A stretch of 64,000 nt of DNA from Bordetella genomosp. 13 (GTDB lineage Bacteria; Pseudomonadota; Gammaproteobacteria; Burkholderiales; Burkholderiaceae_B), in contig NZ_CP021111.1 in the NCBI RefSeq assembly GCF_002119665.1, positions 4,278,001 to 4,342,000 on the forward strand. Direction: 5' to 3'. The notes below the pieces were generated by a model, which saw only the letters and a program-made list of their open reading frames with translations, made no database searches and was not told the origin of the DNA. Of the stretch, positions 1 through 7,997 are shown piece by piece (the stretch's first letter is position 1; every line of letters begins with the position of its first letter). The translations under genes were made by a program, and so were the position numbers.

Positions 1-726
1 CTGGCCAAGGTGAGCAGCGGCTCGTTGACCACCCAGCTCTACATCAAGGGCATACGCCAGCCCGTCCTGCACGGCCTGACGCCGCTGAACAGGACGATCA
101 AGCCGTTCGCGGGCCGCGCCTACACCATGCGCTTCGTTCCCGCACGCGAAGACGTGGACTGCTACGGCAACCTGACGACCGCGCCCAATGCGGACAATCT
201 TCAATGGGTGGGCGTGGAGCAGCTCGAGCCCGGCCACGTGCTGGTGATCGACAGCAACAAGGACGGCCGCGCCGCATCGATGGGCAACATGCTGGTCACG
301 CGCATGATGATGCGCGGTGCGCGCGGCGTCGTGACCGACGGCACGTTCCGCGACGGCACCGAGCTGAGCCGGCTGGACTTCCCGGTATGGAGCACGGGCA
401 TCACGGCCACGACGCGGCTCAGCTATCACCACGTGGCCGACCTGCAGGTGCCGATCGGCTGCGCGGGCGTGGCGGTGTACCCGGGCGACGTCATCCATGG
501 CGACGGCGACAACATCACCGTGATACCCGCGCACCTGGCCGAAGAGATGGCCGACCTGTGCGAGAAGCGCGACGAGATCGAGGCCTACCTGGCCATGCGG
601 GTACAGGCGGGCGAGCCGCTGTGGGGCCTGTATCCGCCCAGCGATGCCACGCGCGAACAGTTCAGGCAGTGGGTGGCCGCCGGCCGCCCCGCCATTGCCG
701 CCGCGCGCCCTGCCGGCTCACGCTGA
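1..726 (+). CDS. RraA family protein (HMG aldolase-like), 5' end cut by window edge
   Basis: The reading frame is open from base 1 (CTG GCC AAG GTG...), and the first residues align with the interior of RraA-family proteins, so the real start lies upstream; the GTG at 10 is unlikely to be the start. The family includes class II 4-hydroxy-4-methyl-2-oxoglutarate/oxaloacetate aldolases and the RNase E inhibitor RraA. Visible hallmarks are the G-N-M-L...GARGVVTDGTFRDG segment (the D-x(n)-R-D metal and substrate site) and a GDVIHGDGDNITVIP segment near the C terminus. The first gene of a likely operon with a SnoaL-like and a Dabb protein, so a small-molecule lyase role in catabolism is more likely than RNase E control. 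The exact substrate cannot be read from the sequence. Confidence 0.85.
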   Translation: MAKVSSGSLTTQLYIKGIRQPVLHGLTPLNRTIKPFAGRAYTMRFVPAREDVDCYGNLTTAPNADNLQWVGVEQLEPGHVLVIDSNKDGRAASMGNMLVTRMMMRGARGVVTDGTFRDGTELSRLDFPVWSTGITATTRLSYHHVADLQVPIGCAGVAVYPGDVIHGDGDNITVIPAHLAEEMADLCEKRDEIEAYLAMRVQAGEPLWGLYPPSDATREQFRQWVAAGRPAIAAARPAGSR

Positions 727-751
727 TACGCCACATCGACAGGAGGCTCCG

Positions 752-1222
752 ATGAGCACACCCGCCTTCACCCCCGAGGATCATGCCGCGCTGATCCGCC
801 GCTACTTCGACGCCTGCAACGCGGCCGACTACGACGCGCTGGTCGGTTGCTTCATGCCCGACGCCGTGCACTACTTCCCCGCAGGCCTGCCAGAGGTGCC
901 ATGGCGCGGCGCCGACACCATCGCGCGCAAATGGATCTGGTGCGTGGAGACGCTCGGTTCGCAATGGACTATCGAGCGCATCATCGTCAGCCACGACACG
1001 CCGGAAGCCATGATCGAGTGGACGCACTGGAAGAACAAGAGCGGCACCGCCCTGCGCGGCGCGGAGTGGTACGACTTCGACCCGGCCACCGGCAAGATCG
1101 CCGAGATCCGCGCGTACTATGCGTCGCCCGCCGACAAGTCGACACGCATCAACGAGCTGGTCGACTTCGACTACGCGGGCCGGGGCTATCACCTGCGCAG
1201 CATCGCGGGGAGCGCATCATGA
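752..1222 (+). CDS. SnoaL/NTF2-like domain protein
   Basis: 156 residues. The ATG at 752 follows an AGGAGG ribosome site at 741-746, which fixes the start although the frame is open further upstream. The sequence has the cone-fold pattern of the SnoaL/NTF2-like superfamily: an N-terminal helix with RRYFDACNAADYDALVGCF, then D-A-V-H-Y-F-P, a W-R-G-A helix and a strand-rich C-terminal half (EWYDFDPATGKIAEIRAYY). Such proteins bind small hydrophobic or polyketide-like ligands, or act as isomerases or dehydratases; the reaction here is unknown. It lies 25 bases after the RraA-like gene and overlaps the following Dabb gene by four bases (ATGA), so the three are probably co-translated and act in one catabolic step series. 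Confidence 0.8.
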   Translation: MSTPAFTPEDHAALIRRYFDACNAADYDALVGCFMPDAVHYFPAGLPEVPWRGADTIARKWIWCVETLGSQWTIERIIVSHDTPEAMIEWTHWKNKSGTALRGAEWYDFDPATGKIAEIRAYYASPADKSTRINELVDFDYAGRGYHLRSIAGSAS

Positions 1223-1512
1223 TGCGCCACGTCGTGCTGTTCCGCAGGCGCCCGGAGGTGGCGCGGGACCCGGAACGCGAGGCCGAACTGGTCGCGCGCA
1301 TGCAGGCGCTGGGCGCGAACATTCCCGCCATACGGGCCTGGCGCGTGGCCTCCAATGAACTCCAGAGGCCCATCAGCTGGCACTATGTGCTGGAATCGGA
1401 AGTGGACGATGCCACCGCGTTGGATGCCTACCTGTTCCATCCGCTGCACCAGGCCCTGGTCGCGGACCTGAAGCCCTACTTCGAATGGGCGGCGGTCGAC
1501 TACACGGTGTAG
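1219..1512 (+). CDS. Dabb (stress-responsive alpha/beta barrel) domain protein
   Basis: 97 residues. Starts M-M-R-H-V-V-L-F, the usual opening of Dabb (ferredoxin-like dimeric alpha/beta barrel) proteins, and continues with a helix (REAELVARMQALGANIPAIRAWRVASNE) and the typical YVLESEVDDATALDAYLFHPLHQAL segment. The family contains polyketide cyclase-like and stress-related proteins of mostly unknown function. Start codons at 1219 and 1222 are both possible; 1219 gives a four-base ATGA overlap with the SnoaL-like gene. It is the last gene of the operon, since a strong intrinsic terminator begins 35 bases later. Confidence 0.8.
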   Translation: MMRHVVLFRRRPEVARDPEREAELVARMQALGANIPAIRAWRVASNELQRPISWHYVLESEVDDATALDAYLFHPLHQALVADLKPYFEWAAVDYTV

Positions 1513-1546
1513 CGCCCTTGCCCTTGCCCGCAATGCCGTAATGACC

Positions 1547-1583
1547 AGGCCCTCCGATGCCGTGCACGGAGGGCCTTTCTCTT
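1547..1583 (+). terminator. Intrinsic terminator after the RraA/SnoaL/Dabb operon
   Basis: Perfect 10-bp stem AGGCCCTCCG / CGGAGGGCCT with a 10-base loop that itself can pair TGC/GCA, followed by TTTCTCTTC. The pyrimidine run is on the + strand only, so it serves the rightward operon rather than the convergent dehydratase gene. Confidence 0.85.
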
Positions 1584-1617
1584 CGAGCCCGGACAGACGG
1601 GCTCGGGGGCTCGAGGC

Positions 1618-2814
1618 TCAGGGCCGCTTGCCGAATTCCTCGAAATCGGCGCGCCAGGCAACCGCCTGTTCGCTCAGCGTAAAGCCCAGACCCGGGCGGT
1701 CCGATACGTACATGCGCCCGTCCTTCAGCTGCATCTGCTCGTTGAACATGGGGCCCAGCCATTCGAAGTGCTCCAGCCACGGCTCGATGGGATAGGCCGC
1801 GGCCAGGTGCAGGTGGATCTCCATCGCGAAGTGCGGCGCCAGCTTGCGGCCCTTGAACGCGCCCAGCGCCATGATCTCGAGGAACGGCGTGATGCCGCCG
1901 ACGCGCGGCGCATCGGGCTGGATGTAGTCGCTGCCCTCTGACATGATCAGCTGAGCATGCTCGCCGGCGCTGGTCAGCATCTCGCCGGTGGCGATGGCGG
2001 TGTCGAAGCGTTCGGACAACCGGGCGTGGCCTTCGAAGTCGTAGGCGTCCAGCGGCTCTTCGATCCAGGTCAGGTCGTACTGTTCGAAAGCGCGGCAGGC
2101 TCGCGTGGCCTTCTGACGGTCCCATTGCTGGTTGGCGTCGACCATCAGCGGGAAGCTGTCGCCCAGCAGCTTGCGCACCTCGCCCACGCGCTGGATGTCG
2201 ATGGCCAGGTCGGGCTGCCCGACCTTCAGCTTGATGCCGCCGATGCCGCTCTCGCGCGAAATCTGCACGTTCTTCAGCACTTGGTCCAGCGGGGTGTGCA
2301 GATAGCCGCCCGAGGTGTTGTAGCACTGCACCGAGTCCCGGTGCGCGCCCAGCAGCTTGGCCAGCGGCAGCCCGGCGCGCTTGGCCTTCAGGTCCCACAG
2401 CGCGATGTCGAAGGGCGCGATGGCCTGCGTGGTGAGACCGCTGCGCCCCATCGAGGCGCCGGCCCACAGCAACTTGGTGAACAGGCGCGAGATGTCGCTG
2501 GGATCTTCCCCCAACAGGTTGGGCGCGATCTCCCTGGCATGCGCGTACATGCCCGGCCCGCCGGCACGCTTGGAATATCCGAAGCCGATGCCTTCATGGC
2601 CATCGCGCGTGCGGATCTCGGCAAAGATGAACGCGATTTCGGTCAGCGGTTTCTGCCGGCCCGTCAGCACCTTGGCGTCGCTGACCGGGGTCTGCAGCGG
2701 CAGATACACCAGCGAGACCTTGATCCACTCGATACGGTCGCCGCTCTCGGCGGCGGTGCGGGCGTTGGCATCGGCCTTCGCATAGGAAACGATGTTGGAT
2801 TCGACAGCTTTCAT
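1618..2814 (-). CDS. L-talarate/galactarate dehydratase (enolase superfamily)
   Basis: 398 residues from the ATG at 2814, preceded by GGAAG; a GTG at 2829 is a longer alternative. Predicted to dehydrate L-talarate and/or galactarate (m-glucarate) to a 2-keto-3-deoxy-hexarate. The mandelate racemase-group barrel is complete: K195-x-K197 in GIKLKVGQ, metal ligands D226 (MVDANQQW), E252 (WIEEP), E278 (ATGEML), and H328 in the KLAPHFAMEIHLH segment. These positions and the PLDAYD...QPDAPRVGG segments agree with the Salmonella talarate/galactarate dehydratase type as I know it. It lies 45 bases downstream of a Bug binding-protein gene on the same strand and opposite a LacI-type regulator, which fits an inducible sugar-diacid uptake and degradation unit. 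Specificity between talarate, galactarate and related diacids is inference. Confidence 0.88.
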   Translation of the reverse strand: MKAVESNIVSYAKADANARTAAESGDRIEWIKVSLVYLPLQTPVSDAKVLTGRQKPLTEIAFIFAEIRTRDGHEGIGFGYSKRAGGPGMYAHAREIAPNLLGEDPSDISRLFTKLLWAGASMGRSGLTTQAIAPFDIALWDLKAKRAGLPLAKLLGAHRDSVQCYNTSGGYLHTPLDQVLKNVQISRESGIGGIKLKVGQPDLAIDIQRVGEVRKLLGDSFPLMVDANQQWDRQKATRACRAFEQYDLTWIEEPLDAYDFEGHARLSERFDTAIATGEMLTSAGEHAQLIMSEGSDYIQPDAPRVGGITPFLEIMALGAFKGRKLAPHFAMEIHLHLAAAYPIEPWLEHFEWLGPMFNEQMQLKDGRMYVSDRPGLGFTLSEQAVAWRADFEEFGKRP

Positions 2815-2859
2815 TCGGGTCACTTCCACAAGAAAAAGACAAGAAAACGCGCAGCGGGC

Positions 2860-3837
2860 TTACTGAAGCTGGATGCCGGCCTTGCGCACGACCTGCTCCC
2901 AGCGCGCCACTTCGCTTTGCACGAAGCGCGTGTAGTCCGCAGAGCGCGAGGTCACCACGACGAAGCCCGTGGACTCCAGCCTGGCGCGCGCGGCCGGATC
3001 CGTGAAGCCGCGGATCATCGCGGCCTCCAGCCTGGCGACGATCGCGGGCGGCGTGCCCTTGGGCGCCGACAGGCCCGTCCACGACACGGCGCTGAAGTCG
3101 GGATAGCCGGACTCGGCGACGGTGGGCACGTCGGGGTACAGCGGATTGCGCTGGATGCTGGTCACCGCCAGCGCGCGCAGCTTGCCGGCCTTGACGTACG
3201 GCAGCACGGAGTCCTGGTTGGTGAACATGCCCTGGATCTGGCCCGCCAGGATGTCGTTGGTGGCCGGCGCGCCGCCCTTGTACGGGATGCCCACCATGTC
3301 CAGCCCGGCGACCTGCTTCAGGTACTCCGAGGTCAGGTGGCCCGATGAGGCGTTGACCTGGCCGAAATTGAACTTTCCCGGGTTGGCCTTCACCCAGGCG
3401 ACGAACTCCGTGAACGTGCGGACCGGGAACTCCGTATTCACCACAAGTACGTTGGGGCCGGCCGCCAGTTGCGAGATATGGACGAAATCGCGTACCGAGT
3501 CATAGGACGGCGAAGGATTGAAGCCATGAATGATGGCGTTGCTGCCGATACCGGACAGCAGCAGCGTATAGCCGTCAGGCGCCGCGCGCGCCACCTGCTC
3601 GGCGCCGATCGCGCCGCCGGCTCCGCCCTTGTTCTCGACCACGAAAGGCTGCTTGAGCTCGCGGCCCAGCACTTCCGCGATCAGGCGGCCCATCAGGTCG
3701 CTGGTGCCGCCCGCCGGGAACGGCACGACGATGCGCACGGGGCGGGAGGGATAGTCGTCCTGCGCGCGAGCGGCAGCGGGCAGGACAGAAGCGGCGGCCA
3801 GCGAGGCCAGCGCGACAAACAAAGATCTGCGGTGCAT
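2860..3837 (-). CDS. Bug family tripartite tricarboxylate receptor (substrate-binding protein)
   Basis: 325 residues with a Sec signal peptide (MHRRSLFVALASLAAASVLPAAARA, cleavage near residue 25), then the Bug-family opening YPSRPVRIVVPFPAGGTSDLMGRL and a later NKGGAGGAIGAEQVARAAPDGYTLL segment. Bug proteins are periplasmic Venus-flytrap receptors for carboxylates and related ligands, sometimes working with TctA/TctB permeases. No TctAB genes are in the window. It is first in a probable two-gene operon with the talarate/galactarate dehydratase, so a hexarate is a reasonable ligand guess. The LacI-type operator 55 bases upstream of the start suggests repression in the absence of inducer. Confidence 0.9.
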   Translation of the reverse strand: MHRRSLFVALASLAAASVLPAAARAQDDYPSRPVRIVVPFPAGGTSDLMGRLIAEVLGRELKQPFVVENKGGAGGAIGAEQVARAAPDGYTLLLSGIGSNAIIHGFNPSPSYDSVRDFVHISQLAAGPNVLVVNTEFPVRTFTEFVAWVKANPGKFNFGQVNASSGHLTSEYLKQVAGLDMVGIPYKGGAPATNDILAGQIQGMFTNQDSVLPYVKAGKLRALAVTSIQRNPLYPDVPTVAESGYPDFSAVSWTGLSAPKGTPPAIVARLEAAMIRGFTDPAARARLESTGFVVVTSRSADYTRFVQSEVARWEQVVRKAGIQLQ

Positions 3838-3891
3838 GAGGTGTCTCCTCGGGTTCGACGGCTTGTTCTGACCGCACAGCCGTATAGAATG

Positions 3892-3907
3892 ATGAAAGCG
3901 CTTTCAT
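3892..3907. promoter_or_regulatory. Perfect 16-bp LacI-family operator
   Basis: ATGAAAGCGCTTTCAT is a perfect palindrome with the central CG and TGAAA/TTTCA arms typical of LacI/GalR-family operators. It sits in the 198-base divergent gap between the Bug/dehydratase operon and the LacI-type regulator gene, 55 bases from the Bug start, where it would overlap the leftward promoter. Confidence 0.75.
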
Positions 3908-4035
3908 TGTGAACGCTGCGCGCGATTTGGCAATGCGGCGTCCGCAGTGCGCCTGGCCCGGCGTCCCAACATCTGGAACTGTTCCCGCGCCGGCCTGCCA
4001 TTTGGCTCGATCCTTGCCCGCTCGATCCTCGTCCT

Positions 4036-5073
4036 ATGCCCCGCCATATACGCCCTTCCGCCGCGACCACACCCGGCAGCGCCCGCATGAGCGACGTCGC
4101 GCGCGAAGCCGGCGTGTCGCTGGTCACGGTCTCGCGGGTCATCAACACGCCGGAGAAGGTGGCGCCCCCTACCCTTGCCGCAGTGCGCCAGGCCATCGAG
4201 CGCCTGGGCTACGTGCCCAACCTGATGGCGGGAAGTCTGGCATCGAACCGGTCGCGCATCGTCGCGGCCATCGTTCCGACCATCTCGAACCTGGTGTTCT
4301 CGGAAACCATCGAGGCCCTGACGCAGACGCTTGCCCACGAGGGCTATCAGCTGTTGCTGGGCCAGAGCGGCTACCGGCCAGCTGAAGAAGCTGCCCTGGT
4401 CGATACCTTCCTGGGCCGCAGGGTCGACGGTTTGGTGCTGACCGGCGTCGCGCAGCCCGAAGCGCTGCGCGCGAAGCTGCGCCGCGCGGGCGTACCCGTG
4501 GTGCAAACCTGGGACCTGCCCTCGCCTCAACAGCCGCAGCCCATCGACATGCTCGCGGGATTCTCGAACCTCGACGCGGGCCGCGCGGCGGCGCGCCATC
4601 TGTTGGCCCGCGGCCACCGTGCGTTGGCGTTCATCGGCGCGGACGAGGCCCGATCCCGGATGCGGCTGGAAGGGCTGCGCGCCGAGGCCGAAGCGCACGG
4701 CGCGGCGCCGGTGGACGTGGAACTGATCCCGCCTCCGGCGCAGGTCGATGAGGCGGGCGACCGGATGCTGCGGCTGCTGGAGCGCCGGCCTGACGTCACG
4801 GCGCTGTTCTGCAACAACGACCTGCTGGCGGCCGGGGTGCTGTTCGCCTGTCAGCAGCGGGGTTGGCCGGTTCCCGGGCGCCTGGCGGTGATGGGATTCG
4901 GTGACCTGCCGATAGCGATGGCGGCCTCGCCGCGCCTGACCACCGTGCGCATCCGGCGCGCCGAGATGGGCGTGCGCGCGGGACAGATGCTGCTGGCACG
5001 CCTGGCGGGCGCCGGCCCCCGGGACGCTCGAGTGGACATCGGCTTCGAGGTGGTGGAACGCGACAGCGCATGA
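4036..5073 (+). CDS. LacI family transcriptional regulator
   Basis: 345 residues. N-terminal LacI helix-turn-helix with the hinge helix: MSDVAREAGVSLVTVSRVIN, then a YVPNLMAGSLASNRS segment leading into a periplasmic-binding-protein-like effector domain (IVAAIVPTISNLVFSE... and the C-terminal GFGDLPIAMAASPRLTTVRI typical of the GntR/gluconate branch). The ATG at 4036 gives a short N-terminal extension before the HTH; an ATG at 4087 (MSDVAR) is an equally plausible start. It is divergent from the Bug receptor and sugar-diacid dehydratase and probably controls them, and perhaps itself, through the palindrome at 3892-3907. The inducer is likely a hexarate or its breakdown product. Confidence 0.9.
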   Translation: MPRHIRPSAATTPGSARMSDVAREAGVSLVTVSRVINTPEKVAPPTLAAVRQAIERLGYVPNLMAGSLASNRSRIVAAIVPTISNLVFSETIEALTQTLAHEGYQLLLGQSGYRPAEEAALVDTFLGRRVDGLVLTGVAQPEALRAKLRRAGVPVVQTWDLPSPQQPQPIDMLAGFSNLDAGRAAARHLLARGHRALAFIGADEARSRMRLEGLRAEAEAHGAAPVDVELIPPPAQVDEAGDRMLRLLERRPDVTALFCNNDLLAAGVLFACQQRGWPVPGRLAVMGFGDLPIAMAASPRLTTVRIRRAEMGVRAGQMLLARLAGAGPRDARVDIGFEVVERDSA

Positions 5074-5102
5074 GTGCGCGCCGCCGGCACGGACCGGCGT
5101 AC

Positions 5103-5126
5103 AATACTGGATATATATCCAGTATT
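5103..5126. promoter_or_regulatory. LexA-like SOS box upstream of the radical SAM/UdgX pair
   Basis: A perfect 24-bp palindrome whose core CTGGATATATATCCAG matches the CTG-N10-CAG pattern of LexA boxes with an alternating AT centre. It lies 12 bases before the start at 5138 and immediately downstream of a TACAAT hexamer (5100-5105), so a bound repressor would block transcription of the operon. Confidence 0.75.
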
Positions 5127-5137
5127 TTCATTGCACG

Positions 5138-6349
5138 ATGGAACTGCAGACCAAGCTCGAAATCCTCGCTGACGCGGCGAAGTACGACGCCTCGTGCGCC
5201 AGCAGCGGCGCGGCCAAGCGAGACTCGCGCGGCCGCGAGGGCCTGGGGGCCAGCACGGGCGCCGGCATCTGCCACAGCTTCACGCCCGATGGCCGATGCG
5301 TATCGCTGCTGAAGATCCTGCTTACCAACTTCTGCCAATACGACTGCCAGTATTGCGTCAACCGCCGATCCAGCAACGTGCCGCGGGCGCGCTTCGCGCC
5401 GCGCGAAGTCGTCGACCTGACGATGGACTTCTATCGACGCAACTACATCGACGGCCTGTTCCTCAGCTCAGGCATCATCCGCAACGCCGACTACACCATG
5501 GAACAACTGGTGCAGGTGGCTCGCCTGCTGCGCGAAGAGCACCAGTTCCGCGGGTACATCCATCTCAAGACCATCCCGGACGCCGATCCGCGGCTCATCG
5601 CGCAGGCCGGCCAGTATGCCGACCGCCTCAGCGTCAACATCGAACTGCCCACCGATGGCGCGCTGCAGCGGCTGGCGCCCGAGAAGAACGTCCACACCAT
5701 CAAGCGGGCCATGGGATCGATACGGCTGGCCCAGGAAGAGGCGCAGGCAGAAAAGCGTCCGGCACAAAGCGCCCCGGCCGGGCAAAGCACCCAGATGATC
5801 GTGGGCGCCGACGAGGCCGACGACCGCACCATTCTGCAGACCGCGCAGACGCTGTACGGCGCATACAAGCTCAAGCGCGTGTACTACTCCGCGTTCAGCC
5901 CCATTCCCGACAGTCCTTCGGCCCTGCCCGCGCAGGCGCCGCCGCTGCTGCGCGAGCACCGCCTGTACCAGGCGGACTTCCTGCTGCGCGGCTACGGCTT
6001 TCGCGCCGAAGAGCTGTTCCAGAAGGCGGGAGACCTGCCTTTGGACATCGATCCCAAGCTGGCCTGGGCGCTGGCGCATCGCGAATTCTTTCCCGTGGAC
6101 CTGAACCGTGCGCCGCTGCGGCTGATCGCGCGCGTGCCGGGCATCGGCATGCGCAGCGCGAAGCGGCTCGAGGAATTGCGCCGTCTGCGCCGCATCCGCT
6201 ATCAAGACCTGGTGCGGCTGCGCTGCGCCATGGACAAGGTCAAGCCCTTCGTGGTGGTGCAGGACTACAGGCCCGGGCTGGCGGAGCCGGGCACGGAACA
6301 GCTGCGACGCGCGCTGGCGCCGGGTCCCCAGCAATTGGCCTTGCTATGA
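5138..6349 (+). CDS. Radical SAM protein of the UDG-linked DNA modification/repair family
   Basis: 403 residues. Cysteines C66, C70 and C73 form the CX3CX2C radical SAM [4Fe-4S] motif (NFCQYDCQYCVN). The N terminus (MELQTKLEILADAAKYDASC) and the C-terminal helix-hairpin-helix (about residues 328-350, ARVPGIGMRSAKRL) are features of the family often annotated as putative DNA modification/repair radical SAM protein, found beside a DUF4130/uracil-DNA-glycosylase-like partner. The HhH points to DNA binding. The actual reaction is unknown. It overlaps the partner gene by ATGA and lies behind a LexA-like box, so damage-inducible expression is likely. Confidence 0.88.
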   Translation: MELQTKLEILADAAKYDASCASSGAAKRDSRGREGLGASTGAGICHSFTPDGRCVSLLKILLTNFCQYDCQYCVNRRSSNVPRARFAPREVVDLTMDFYRRNYIDGLFLSSGIIRNADYTMEQLVQVARLLREEHQFRGYIHLKTIPDADPRLIAQAGQYADRLSVNIELPTDGALQRLAPEKNVHTIKRAMGSIRLAQEEAQAEKRPAQSAPAGQSTQMIVGADEADDRTILQTAQTLYGAYKLKRVYYSAFSPIPDSPSALPAQAPPLLREHRLYQADFLLRGYGFRAEELFQKAGDLPLDIDPKLAWALAHREFFPVDLNRAPLRLIARVPGIGMRSAKRLEELRRLRRIRYQDLVRLRCAMDKVKPFVVVQDYRPGLAEPGTEQLRRALAPGPQQLALL

Positions 6350-7827
6350 ACTCGTCGGTCCCGTCCCCTGCTCTGCTGGTCCAGGGCGGCTACGCCGGCT
6401 GGCGCAAGCAGGCCTTGCGCGCGCTTGCCGAGGGCTGGGCGCCCGAGGACATCGTATGGCAGGAATCGGCGTCCGCGGCCTGTGCCGTCGCCGAGCAATT
6501 GACCCTGTACGACGCAGCCGCCGAGCCCGTCCCGGACACGTCGACGCCGTCAGGTATCGAGGCGGACGATGCCCCGGTCATCCGCATCTCGAAGGACCTG
6601 GCCTCGCTGCTGCAAGACGCCGCGCTATACCGCGCGCCGTACCGGTGGGCATTCCTGTATCGCGTGCTGTGGCGCTGGCAGCAGGGAGACCGCGCGGCCG
6701 CGTCCGCCGCCGACGAGGACGGCGCGCAACTGAACGCCATGGCGAAGTCGGTACGCCGAGCCAGGCACGACATGATCGCCTACGTGCGCTTTCGCAAGCG
6801 CGAGGGCGGCCGGCGGCCCGAATACCTGGCCTGGTACGAACCCGAGCACGATGTGCTGGCATACGCTGCCGAGCACTTCGCGCGCCGCATGGGCAGCTCG
6901 TCGTGGTGCATCGGCACGCCGCAGGGCGCGGCACTGTGGGACGGCAAGGCCCTGCACCTGTCCGACGTCCCCGCCGACGCCGAGGCCATCCGGCAGGACG
7001 CGCTCGACGATAAGGTCGAACCCCTTTGGCTGGCCTATTACCAGAGCATCTTCAACCCTGCCCGCCTGAATGAAACCGCGCTGTACCAGCGCATGCCCGC
7101 GCGCTTCTGGAAGGGCCTCCCCGAGGGCCCGTTGATACCGGGCATGATCGCCGATGCCCGCAATGGCGCGCGCCGCATGGCGCAGGCCGGTTCGGTGGGC
7201 ATCATGGGCGGCAAGCAGGTCGCGGTGGACGCGGCCCGCGCGATGCCGGTGCGCGAGGCGCCGTCGTCGCTGGACCAATGCCGTCGCTGCGAACTGTGGC
7301 GTCATGCCACGCAGGCCGTGCCGGGCCGCGGCCCGCGGACGGCGCGCGTCATGGTGGTGGGCGAACAGCCCGGCGACCACGAAGACCTGGCCGGTCGCGC
7401 CTTCGTGGGCCCGGCCGGCCAGGTGCTGGACGAGGCCTTGCGCCGCGCGGACGTGCCGCGCGACAGCCTGTATCTCACCAATGCGGTGAAGCACTTCAAG
7501 TGGATTCCGCGCGGCACGCGCCGCATGCACAAGACGCCGGCGCAGCGCGAAGTCGACGCATGCGCGCACTGGCTGCAAGAGGAACTGGCCCGCATGCGGC
7601 CGGCCGTCATCGTCACGCTGGGCGCCACCGCGCTGGGCGCCATCGTTGGCCGCGGCGCCAGCCTGCGGGACTACATGAACGAACCAGTACGGCTGGGCAA
7701 TACCTGGGTGGTGGCCACCTGGCATCCGTCGTATGCGCTGCGGTCGGATGGACCGGATGCCCGCGAGGAAGTCACGGCCGCCATCGCCGGCGCCATCGTG
7801 CGCGGCGTGCAGTTGGCGGCCGCGTAG
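6346..7827 (+). CDS. DUF4130-UdgX fusion (radical SAM-linked uracil-DNA glycosylase family)
   Basis: 493 residues, starting in the ATGA overlap with the radical SAM gene. Residues about 85-275 are a DUF4130-like domain (AYVRFRKREGGRRPEYLAW, YEPEHDVL, SSWCIGTP). Residues about 305-490 are a family 4/UdgX-type uracil-DNA glycosylase: cysteines C312/C315 (and C406) as candidate Fe-S ligands, GEQPGDHEDLAGRAFVGPAG from 339, TNAVKHF at 378-384, RRMHK with H395, and HPSYAL at 460-465. In UdgX the histidine of the R-R-I-H loop attacks the sugar and traps uracil-containing DNA covalently; here that loop reads RRMH, so the histidine is kept. Together with the SAM protein it looks like a damage-inducible DNA repair or modification unit. 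The chemistry of the fused pair is unknown. Confidence 0.88.
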   Translation: MNSSVPSPALLVQGGYAGWRKQALRALAEGWAPEDIVWQESASAACAVAEQLTLYDAAAEPVPDTSTPSGIEADDAPVIRISKDLASLLQDAALYRAPYRWAFLYRVLWRWQQGDRAAASAADEDGAQLNAMAKSVRRARHDMIAYVRFRKREGGRRPEYLAWYEPEHDVLAYAAEHFARRMGSSSWCIGTPQGAALWDGKALHLSDVPADAEAIRQDALDDKVEPLWLAYYQSIFNPARLNETALYQRMPARFWKGLPEGPLIPGMIADARNGARRMAQAGSVGIMGGKQVAVDAARAMPVREAPSSLDQCRRCELWRHATQAVPGRGPRTARVMVVGEQPGDHEDLAGRAFVGPAGQVLDEALRRADVPRDSLYLTNAVKHFKWIPRGTRRMHKTPAQREVDACAHWLQEELARMRPAVIVTLGATALGAIVGRGASLRDYMNEPVRLGNTWVVATWHPSYALRSDGPDAREEVTAAIAGAIVRGVQLAAA

Positions 7828-7997
7828 CCGCCATCTCGACGCGGCTCGGTGCGCGCCCCTCCTAGCTCCCCTTGCCCTGCACCGTGATCATGTGTCGCGC
7901 GGCCAGCACCGGCGGCTCCATGCCCAGCATGAGAAACCCAAGCGCATTTTCCGAAAGATCGGCAAAATCCGTCCGGTTTGTCACGGTTTTCGTAAAA

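Noticed and set aside
2815..2829. Longer GTG start for the talarate/galactarate dehydratase
   Set aside because: The ATG at 2814 has the better ribosome site, and residue numbers then match those I know for the characterised enzyme.
5073..5138. LacI-family operator reading of the palindrome at 5103-5126
   Set aside because: It has the CTG-N10-CAG pattern with an alternating AT core rather than a central CG, and it precedes DNA-repair genes rather than sugar genes.
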